A DNA stretch of 64,000 nt from assembly GCF_003315245.1 (NCBI RefSeq), contig NZ_QNRT01000009.1:1-64000 (forward strand), in the 5' to 3' direction. The notes under the pieces were generated by a model. It was not told the origin of the DNA, made no database searches, and saw only the letters and a program-made list of their open reading frames with translations. This DNA comes from Arenicella xantha. Its GTDB lineage: Bacteria > Pseudomonadota > Gammaproteobacteria > Arenicellales > Arenicellaceae. The position numbers were made by a program, and so were the translations under genes. Below, piece after piece: positions 57,729 through 64,000 of this stretch; the first letter of the stretch is position 1; each line of letters starts with the position of its first letter.

Positions 57729-58772
57729 TTACGACTTTGGTTTACCCGCTGGAGGCTCTTTGTCCGCTGGAGGCTCTTTGTCCGCTGGAGGCCCTTTACC
57801 CGCTGGAGGCCCTTTACCCGCTGGAGGCCCTTTACCCGCTGGAGGCCCTTTACCTGGCGGTGGTCCCATCGGCGCCCATTTCTCTCGATGCTCTAATAAG
57901 AACGCTTGAGAATTATCGGCACCCGGAGGTGCATCGCGTGCAACCCAGTTGGCATCATGTAAATCCATATCCGCGTCGTACTCCATATTGCAGCCAAATG
58001 GACTTTTAAAATACCAGAACCAATTTGAACCGAACAAGTGACGGCCAGGCCCCCAAAAACTTTGATAACCTTTATTCACCATGTTAGTACCCGCTTGCAT
58101 CACTTCAGTTGGGCCACCCATATGAAAAGTAAAGTGTTCTAGGCCCTGCATATGCGGCGGTGTCTGAATAAAAAATAACGTGTGGTGGTCGTCGGTACCA
58201 GCGGGTCGCATAAACGGACCAACCCCGATAAAACGATCAGTGGTAACAAAGCCTAAACGATCACGGTAAAAGGCTTCTGCTTTGGCAAAATCCGGCACAA
58301 AATAAACCACATGTGACAGACTGCGAGGCATTGGCGATGCCTCTTTCTGCACACCAACATTATTGATGCCGCGCTGCGCAGGCGAACCCGGCGCATTAAT
58401 CACTTCCGATGGCAGCGACAAAAGAGTACGTACGGATACCTGAAACCCGAGCGTAAACCCAAGATCATCAACAGCTTCTAAGGAGCCATCATCTAAATGC
58501 TTTACTGTTCGGTCTTTACATAGCTCGACATCAATCGCGTCGAGAGTCTTTTGATCGGCAACCCCATAAACGGTTTTACGCAATGACGCGCTGGTTTCCA
58601 ACTCTGTCGGCAGCGACGGATCGTCTTTCGAAAGAATTTGCAATCCGGTACCATCCAAAGCTTCGAAGCGGCCCCCGCCTTTTGCGATTAGGCCATAGTC
58701 GGTCACGTATTGCGTGCAAGCGGCAACGTCATCAACGCCAAACACCAGTAAATCAGGTCCAATAATATTCAT
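57729..58772 (-). CDS. VOC-family ring-cleavage dioxygenase with Pro/Lys-rich C-terminal tail
   Basis: A 347-residue two-domain VOC protein resembling type I extradiol dioxygenases (BphC class). The C-terminal domain carries the metal ligands in LSHVVYFV (about H153), LEHFTFH (about H214) and FGCNMEYD (about E265). The final 50 residues are repeats of the type GPPAGKGPPAGK and EPPADK, encoded by tandem 18-bp units. That tail is unusual for this family. GGAG lies upstream of the ATG. It probably opens a catechol or hydroquinone made by the flavin monooxygenase; the substrate is inferred. Confidence 0.83.
   Translation of the reverse strand: MNIIGPDLLVFGVDDVAACTQYVTDYGLIAKGGGRFEALDGTGLQILSKDDPSLPTELETSASLRKTVYGVADQKTLDAIDVELCKDRTVKHLDDGSLEAVDDLGFTLGFQVSVRTLLSLPSEVINAPGSPAQRGINNVGVQKEASPMPRSLSHVVYFVPDFAKAEAFYRDRLGFVTTDRFIGVGPFMRPAGTDDHHTLFFIQTPPHMQGLEHFTFHMGGPTEVMQAGTNMVNKGYQSFWGPGRHLFGSNWFWYFKSPFGCNMEYDADMDLHDANWVARDAPPGADNSQAFLLEHREKWAPMGPPPGKGPPAGKGPPAGKGPPAGKGPPADKEPPADKEPPAGKPKS
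57742..57862. repeat. Tandem 18-bp repeats in the dioxygenase 3' end
   Basis: About six to seven units of the type GGCCCTTTACCCGCTGGA (plus strand), with the first copies drifting to GGCTCTTTGTCCGCTGGA. They encode the Pro-Ala-Gly-Lys / Pro-Ala-Asp-Lys repeats at the C terminus of the VOC protein. Near-identity of neighbouring units points to recent slippage or unequal recombination. Confidence 0.88.
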
Positions 58773-58786
58773 ATTTTGTTCTCCGG

Positions 58787-59947
58787 TTAAACCGCTGTTT
58801 TGCCGCCCAAAGTCTCAGCTACCCAGTCAACAATGTAGTGACCGGCATTAATACTGTTATCAAAGCTGGAGTGTTGAACCCCGCCCTCACGGTCAGTAAA
58901 AATTTTCAATTCGCGCTTCGGGCTATTAACCAACTGCTCGTAGGTGCGCTCTGCCCACTTCAAAGGAATTTGGCTATCTTTTTCACCATGGGTCACTAAG
59001 AATGGCACCTTAATATTTTCAAGCACGCCATCCAGATGTACCTTTTCGGCAATCTCCATAAACTCATCCATGTCTTTCGCGCCCCACACCCAACGTACAT
59101 GCTCCCAGTAATGTGGCACGGGAAAATCACCTTCATTTTCCAAGCGTCGCTTCTGCACATCGCGCCAGTCGTGATTAGCTCCCCAACACACACCGCAGGC
59201 TAAACGCGGCTCGAAAGCCACTGCTCTTGGGCAAAAATACCCCCCGAGTGAAACACCTTCCATACCGATGCGCTTTGAGTCGACATCGTCACGCGCTTCT
59301 AACCAGTCCACAATAGGGCTGGCCCAATGTTCAGAATCGTACCGAGCGTGCAAGTCTTGCAAGCGCAGCGCTTCACCAGTTCCGGGTTGATCAACAATTA
59401 GCGACGACACGCCACGTTTTGCCAACCAAACAGGTAAGCCGACTCGATACTTCATTTCTTTGGTCGAATCCAGACCGTTAACTTGAATCAGCAACGGCGC
59501 AGGGCCATCGACATTGTCGGCCTGCACCAACAAGCCGGAGATGTGCTTGCCTTCATAGGGAATTTCAACTCGTTGACAATTTTCGCCAGACAGCTTGGTA
59601 CCCTTTTCAAACAGCGCTAACATGCGCTGGTACAACGCTAAACGACCAGGCGCGTTGTGTGCCTGCAGACGCTCGCAGGTGATCAAGTAGGTGGCAGCTC
59701 GATTATATTTTTCGCCAGCGGAAAACATTCTTCCCTTAGATTCGTCCTCTTCGGCTAGCTCACATAATTGGTCAGCCATTTTTTCCCACACGGCGCGAAA
59801 GGCTTTTGCACCTTCAGCATCTCGTTTGGTAGAGGCCTCTTGTAAAGGTGCACACATCACTTCGATTTCGCCAATGCGTGCACCCATTTCTATCGCCAGA
59901 TCGACCGATAAATTCCATGGATAATTAGTTGGAAAGTATTTAAACAT
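58787..59947 (-). CDS. Alpha/beta hydrolase (FrsA/pseudooxynicotine-hydrolase-like)
   Basis: A 386-residue alpha/beta hydrolase with a long helical N-terminal domain (about residues 1-125), like 2,6-dihydroxypseudooxynicotine hydrolase and FrsA. The nucleophile is in GVSLGGYFC (about S233), the acid in THGEKDSQIP and the histidine in GGVQHSS. Hydrolases of this type can cut C-C bonds of ring-fission products. AAGGAG lies upstream of the ATG. It follows the dioxygenase gene by 14 bases in the transcription-order reversed direction, so the two probably form one operon. Confidence 0.85.
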   Translation of the reverse strand: MFKYFPTNYPWNLSVDLAIEMGARIGEIEVMCAPLQEASTKRDAEGAKAFRAVWEKMADQLCELAEEDESKGRMFSAGEKYNRAATYLITCERLQAHNAPGRLALYQRMLALFEKGTKLSGENCQRVEIPYEGKHISGLLVQADNVDGPAPLLIQVNGLDSTKEMKYRVGLPVWLAKRGVSSLIVDQPGTGEALRLQDLHARYDSEHWASPIVDWLEARDDVDSKRIGMEGVSLGGYFCPRAVAFEPRLACGVCWGANHDWRDVQKRRLENEGDFPVPHYWEHVRWVWGAKDMDEFMEIAEKVHLDGVLENIKVPFLVTHGEKDSQIPLKWAERTYEQLVNSPKRELKIFTDREGGVQHSSFDNSINAGHYIVDWVAETLGGKTAV

Positions 59948-59999
59948 TTGAACTCCTTAAGCTCGTATCAACACACAAAACGCAGTGTTGCTTACAAAA

Positions 60000-60785
60000 T
60001 TATTCATCTAAAATAGCAACAGCGCGTACAAAGCCAGCCGATGCATGTTTGATTTTGTATGGGAAACAAGAGACTAAAAACCCAGTAGCAGGCAAGCACT
60101 CTAAATTGGAAAGTTTCTCCATTTGGCCATAACCAATGTCACGACCTGCTTTGTGACCTTCCCAAATAATCGCTGGGTCACCACTTTCTTTAAAACGTTC
60201 ACGCGTAAAACTAAATGGTGCATCCCAGCTCCAAGCATCGGTACCAACAACACGCACGCCCTGCTCCAACATATACAGGGTCCCTTCACGTCCTATACCC
60301 ACACCGGCGTCTAAATATCCTGGTTCACCGTATACAGATCCTGCGCGCGTATTCACCAATACGATGTCAAGCGGCTGTAACTCGTGGTCGATTCTAGCCA
60401 ACTCTGCTCGAATCTCATCAGCGGTCACCACATGGCCGTCGGGCAGATCGCGAAAATCGAGCTTGACTCCCGGTTGCAAACACCACTCCAACGGTAATTC
60501 ATCAATACCATATGCAGGGCTTCCACCATCAGTGGTAGAAGCGTAATGCCAAGGCGCATCCATATGAGTTCCACTATGCGTAGTAATATGCAGTGTTTCA
60601 GCAGCCCATGCCTCATCGCCAGGCATGTCTTCTTTCTTTAAGCCAGGAAACATTGCACCCATCTCTGGCCATCCTGATTGATGATCCATGTAATCAATCT
60701 TGGGCAGCAAAGGTGGCGGGTCGGTATACAAACTGTTCTCTAACGTAACCGATAAATCTACTAATTTTCGTTTATTTAAACTCAT
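60000..60785 (-). CDS. Cyclase-family metal hydrolase (kynurenine-formamidase-like)
   Basis: A 261-residue protein of the cyclase family (PF04199). The metal-binding motif HSGTHMDAPWHY is near residue 67, and further ligands lie in VGTDAWSWDAPF. Relatives include bacterial kynurenine formamidase and isatin hydrolase. The substrate here is unknown; lactone or ring-opened intermediate hydrolysis fits its location between the alpha/beta hydrolase and FAH-family genes. Confidence 0.84.
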   Translation of the reverse strand: MSLNKRKLVDLSVTLENSLYTDPPPLLPKIDYMDHQSGWPEMGAMFPGLKKEDMPGDEAWAAETLHITTHSGTHMDAPWHYASTTDGGSPAYGIDELPLEWCLQPGVKLDFRDLPDGHVVTADEIRAELARIDHELQPLDIVLVNTRAGSVYGEPGYLDAGVGIGREGTLYMLEQGVRVVGTDAWSWDAPFSFTRERFKESGDPAIIWEGHKAGRDIGYGQMEKLSNLECLPATGFLVSCFPYKIKHASAGFVRAVAILDE

Positions 60786-60827
60786 ACATACCTTATTTAA
60801 AGTGGCTCCGGTTCAATTGGGCCGACG

Positions 60828-61814
60828 TTATTTGATGCTAGCGTTTACAACTTTTTGATCAATTGAACCAAACAGTTCAGCGTCATCTGGTAGTAATGCT
60901 TGCATACGAATAGAGTCACCAAACTTCATAAACTCAGTTTTCGGCGCACCATGCTCAATCATTTCAATGGCACGACGCTCAGATATACAGGCTGATCCGG
61001 CAGCGCGATCCGCATTAGAAACTGTTCCAGAACCAATCAAAGTGCCGGCACTCAACTTGCGGGTTAACGCCGCGTGAGCAATCAATTCGTCAAAGCCAAA
61101 ATTCATTTCACCGCCGTGTGGATGACCAAACCACTTACCATTCCACTCCACCTTTAATGGCAAATTGATTCGTGCATTGCTCCAAGCGGCACCTAATTCA
61201 TCCGGCGTAACCGCAACTGGCGCAAAACTAGTGGTGGCCTTGGATTGAACAAAACCAAACCCAGTTTTCATTTCTCGCGGTGCTAGTGCACGCAAACTAA
61301 TGTCATTGAGTTGCAGAATCAGCTTCACATGCTCCATCGCCTGCGCGGTCGAACACCCCATCGAGACTTCGTCGACCAACACGGCGAACTCGCCTTCAAA
61401 ATCAATTCCATGCGCTTCGCTCGGCAATCGAATATCATCGCGAGATCCCAGAAAATCATCACCGGCACCTTGATACATCAATGGAATGGTGTCGGCGTCG
61501 GCTATCGGATCTAAATGAAAGGCCTTTTGCATTAGCTCGCCGTGATTGAGAAAACAGGAGCCATCTAGCCATTGCCAAGCTCGTGGCAATGGAGCCATGG
61601 CCTGCGATACATCGAAGTCAAATGCATCCTCTAACTGATTCTTATTCAGCGCCACGTAGCGTTGCTGAAGTTCCCCCACAACGTTGTCCCATCGCTCAAT
61701 CGCGACTTGCATCGTCGGCGCACAGTCTCCAGCATGCACTGCGCGGCTCAAGTCTGTCGAAACAATGACTAATCGACCATCGCGACTCCCGTCATGTAAA
61801 GTTGCTAGTTTCAT
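60828..61814 (-). CDS. Fumarylacetoacetate-hydrolase-family enzyme
   Basis: A 328-residue FAH-fold enzyme. The metal-binding acid pattern is in GIDFEGEFAVLVDEV (about residues 134-148), and TLIGSGTVSNAD lies in the C-terminal part. FAH-family members hydrolyse acylpyruvates and decarboxylate or hydrate ring-cleavage products such as fumarylpyruvate. With the GST at 55372 and the flavin monooxygenase, a gentisate- or hydroquinone-like route is possible but not shown. No strong ribosome binding site is visible. Confidence 0.86.
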   Translation of the reverse strand: MKLATLHDGSRDGRLVIVSTDLSRAVHAGDCAPTMQVAIERWDNVVGELQQRYVALNKNQLEDAFDFDVSQAMAPLPRAWQWLDGSCFLNHGELMQKAFHLDPIADADTIPLMYQGAGDDFLGSRDDIRLPSEAHGIDFEGEFAVLVDEVSMGCSTAQAMEHVKLILQLNDISLRALAPREMKTGFGFVQSKATTSFAPVAVTPDELGAAWSNARINLPLKVEWNGKWFGHPHGGEMNFGFDELIAHAALTRKLSAGTLIGSGTVSNADRAAGSACISERRAIEMIEHGAPKTEFMKFGDSIRMQALLPDDAELFGSIDQKVVNASIK

Positions 61815-61901
61815 TATTTTTTCTATTTTTTATACTGATTAATTTAATGGTGAAGTATCGGGTCACCATGCACTCACTATAGATTCAGTCGAGCACCGTT
61901 C

Positions 61902-62873
61902 TTAGAAGCGATCTAAGTCTTTAGCCATCACAACCTCACCAGAAAACTTTGATTTGACACGCTCAGTGTAGGCGGCAACTTTGGCAGGATCATCTTCACC
62001 AGGCGCCATATGTGTCACGACAACTTGCTTAACACCGGCTTGGTCAGCCATATCGCCGACCTGCTCAGGCGTTATGTGGTGGTGGCGCAGATGTTTCTCG
62101 ATATTCTTGAGGGCTACTGCTGGCATATTCGGGCTAGTACGCTTTATTTCGGCGATGATGTAGTCAATATCCATCATTTCACTGACGAACAAGTCTGCAT
62201 CTTTTGCCAGTTCGACCACCGCAGTTGATGGACCAGTGTCACCGGTGTAAACGATGGTTCTATTTGGCAACTCGAATTTGAACGAGAGCGCCTGAAATTT
62301 TTCCCATTCCTTACTGCCTTGCGGCCAACTGTAATGACTATTGCGAACCGCAGTTACGGTAAAGTCTTCCAATTTCAATACAGTGCCATCTGCAATTTCT
62401 ATGACTTCAACATTATTGTCCACCGGCATCGACTTCTGACCTGGCACGCCGTAATGCCCCTGTGCAGCGTAGTCCATATAGCTAAAGATACCGGCGACCG
62501 TCTGTTTAATTCCTGGCGGGCCGTAAATCGCTAATTTGCCAGGGACATTCGCTTGCCAACGCAGCGCAATAATTGCTGCAAGGCCCGCCGTATGATCAAA
62601 ATGTAGATGACTGATAAACACCGCACGAACATCTCGTAGCGAGTGCCCGGCGGTAACCAGCTGACCTGCTGCGCCGTCGCCGGCATCCACAATATACGCA
62701 CTACTGCCAACCAGCAACGCGTTGGCAGGCTGAGAGTGGGTAGGGTTAGGAATCGGGCCGCCCATAGTGCCAAGGGTAATCCATTGATTACTAACCGAAG
62801 AATTCTCAGCAGCGCTCGCCGCGTGCATGAGCATGGCAGTCATAACCGTACTAATAAATCGAAACATTTTCAT
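61902..62873 (-). CDS. Exported MBL-fold hydrolase
   Basis: A 323-residue metallo-beta-lactamase-fold protein with a signal peptide (MTAMLMHAASA), so likely periplasmic. The metal motif SHLHFDH is near residue 90, with further ligands in VRNSHYSW, YTGDTGPST and HHHITPEQ / VTHMAPG. It is related to the RNase Z / arylsulfatase-like branch. AGAGGG precedes the ATG. The substrate is unknown; hydrolysis of an aromatic ester, sulphate or lactone before uptake is a possibility given its neighbours. Confidence 0.83.
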   Translation of the reverse strand: MKMFRFISTVMTAMLMHAASAAENSSVSNQWITLGTMGGPIPNPTHSQPANALLVGSSAYIVDAGDGAAGQLVTAGHSLRDVRAVFISHLHFDHTAGLAAIIALRWQANVPGKLAIYGPPGIKQTVAGIFSYMDYAAQGHYGVPGQKSMPVDNNVEVIEIADGTVLKLEDFTVTAVRNSHYSWPQGSKEWEKFQALSFKFELPNRTIVYTGDTGPSTAVVELAKDADLFVSEMMDIDYIIAEIKRTSPNMPAVALKNIEKHLRHHHITPEQVGDMADQAGVKQVVVTHMAPGEDDPAKVAAYTERVKSKFSGEVVMAKDLDRF

Positions 62874-63400
62874 GGCATACCCTCTTTGGCAATTGGACTG
62901 ACAGATCAGAATTTAAATAGACGGTGCTAAATTCAAATTACCCAGCCTATAACTGGACGATCACGAACTTCACCCTGCCCCACATCAACTACTCAAACCA
63001 GCAGGATGCAACAGCTCTTCAACGTCTTAACTTATCTTCATATAGATGTTAGCGGCTGATGATCAATAAATTAAATTGTTTATATTTATGACTTATCATC
63101 CATAGAACGAATAGCCTATAAGCTCGCAAAAATCGGCTATTTATCTTCACTTAGGCCTAGGATGACAAAAGCGGTAACGCGAAGGACAGGTAGGAGAAAC
63201 TAGCCGAAGAGAAATTAGTTAAGAGAAAATAAGCGGAACGCTTAGCGCGAAGCTTGTGAGATGCGAGAACGCTGTCGGCTTGATACTTACTTGATACTTA
63301 GACAACACCCTAACAGCAGCAAACCTCAGATGCTCGGCAGCCAGACGCTACCGCAGACCTGCGACAGGATGCCGCCGGCCTTTCCTCAACTGATTGACAT
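62874..63400. other. Gap between the MBL hydrolase and MFS transporter genes
   Basis: About 530 bases with no convincing gene. A 7-bp inverted repeat (AATAGCC at 63110-63116 and GGCTATT at 63135-63141, 18-base loop) is the only structure noted, and it has no U tract. The stretch nearest 62874 should contain the promoter of the exported hydrolase and perhaps the whole second aromatic operon. Confidence 0.45.
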
Positions 63401-64000
63401 TTACTTAGTCAGCAGGCTCTCAGCTCCTTTGAGCTTGAATGCAGCGACTACGACGCCAAGTGCACAGAGACCGGCGAACAACAACAGCACATTCGCCAAA
63501 CCGCCTAGTTGATTTTGCAAACCGGCTGCAAGCAGTGGCGCAAAAAATTGTCCAAAGAAGAACACACCGGTCCATAAACCGGTTCCGCGACCACGGACAT
63601 TTTCAGGCAGTAGTTGCAGCACCCAAGTCAGCATAGTCGGTAACAACATCCCAAAACCGAGGCTCGCGATTATCACCGACACGGTAGTCATGGCTAGTGA
63701 TGTCGAGAGTCCGGCTCCCATATAACCTGCTGCCGCCAAAACAAGCCCAATCAAAACTAACATTGGACCCGACGCACCTTTAAAACGCCCAAACAATACC
63801 GATCCTAACGCGACGCCGACATTGGCAGCCGCACCGATTGCACCGATTTGTCCAGGTGAGACGTCCGCAGAAAGTCCCAGAATGACGCCAAGCTTCACAA
63901 TGATCGTATAGAAAATAATGCCGACAAATAGCGTCGTCAATAACAGTGGCAGAATGCGAGCTAACGGCAGCTTGTCGCTGGCAGTTGATAGACTCGATGC
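63401..64000 (-). CDS. MFS transporter (partial, C-terminal part)
   Basis: The frame is open from the stop at 63401 to the window edge, about 199 residues, so the start lies outside. The visible part has about six transmembrane helices with the major-facilitator pattern: a loop motif VLFGRFKG between helices, ALGSV, and LPENVRGRGTGLWTGVFFFGQFFAPLL. This corresponds to the C-terminal half of a 12-helix carrier. Its place beside aromatic genes suggests an aromatic acid transporter, but the direction and substrate cannot be read. Confidence 0.82.
   Translation of the reverse strand, partial: ASSLSTASDKLPLARILPLLLTTLFVGIIFYTIIVKLGVILGLSADVSPGQIGAIGAAANVGVALGSVLFGRFKGASGPMLVLIGLVLAAAGYMGAGLSTSLAMTTVSVIIASLGFGMLLPTMLTWVLQLLPENVRGRGTGLWTGVFFFGQFFAPLLAAGLQNQLGGLANVLLLFAGLCALGVVVAAFKLKGAESLLTK

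Overview
The window looks like a chromosomal segment of a free-living, probably marine or sediment gammaproteobacterium. The basis is the protein-family mix: a type II secretion system, a TpsA/TpsB two-partner secretion system, a pobA-lig aromatic operon and several multihaem c-type cytochromes. Base composition is moderate and gene density is high. I cannot name a genus. No rRNA, tRNA, CRISPR array or insertion sequence was recognised.

Layout. (1) 300-1727: a threonine aldolase and a small DUF5808-like membrane protein. (2) 2095-17263: an electron-transfer locus. Seven minus-strand genes are packed head to tail: a flavoprotein / cyclic-nucleotide-binding / 4Fe-4S fusion, a b-type cytochrome, a membrane-anchored decahaem cytochrome, a secreted double HbpS/GlcG-domain protein, an outer-membrane beta-barrel, a decahaem cytochrome with an LVIVD beta-propeller, and a pentahaem cytochrome. 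A divergent plus-strand gene encodes a paralogue of the last one. Together these could carry electrons between the cytoplasmic nucleotide pool and the cell surface. (3) 17291-26584: a type II secretion operon gspE-F-H-I-J-K-L-M with divergent gspD. It has no gspG and no separate gspC, and the GspM protein ends in a GspC-like domain. (4) 26666-30341: an MBL hydrolase divergent from a CHASE2 class III adenylate cyclase. (5) 30618-36485: a two-partner secretion operon (TpsB, FecR-domain protein, TpsA). (6) 36486-37395: a nearly gene-free stretch.

(7) 37396-46788: a complete 4-hydroxybenzoate / protocatechuate 4,5-cleavage operon. PobA makes protocatechuate, LigAB opens the ring, LigC and LigI make and open 2-pyrone-4,6-dicarboxylate, and the GalD/LigU, LigJ and GalC/LigK enzymes lead to pyruvate and oxaloacetate. 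An aldo/keto reductase and a ferredoxin reductase are also in the operon. A divergent AraC regulator sits at its head. (8) 48074-51357: tandem duplicated NodD-type LysR regulators, a glutathione transferase and a small membrane protein. (9) 51489-62873: a second minus-strand aromatic module with two VanA-type Rieske oxygenases, an SDR, a cupin, a glutathione transferase, a flavin monooxygenase, a Rieske ferredoxin, a VOC dioxygenase, an alpha/beta hydrolase, a cyclase-family hydrolase, an FAH-family enzyme and an exported MBL hydrolase. (10) 63401-64000: the C-terminal part of an MFS transporter running off the edge.

The regions may be linked. The electron-transfer locus contains a protein with two cNMP-binding domains and the window also encodes an adenylate cyclase. 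Type II secretion is the known export route for cell-surface cytochromes in some bacteria. The Rieske oxygenases lack an adjacent VanB-type reductase, so they may depend on the separately encoded Rieske ferredoxin and ferredoxin reductase. These links are inferences; the family assignments rest on motifs read directly from the translations.
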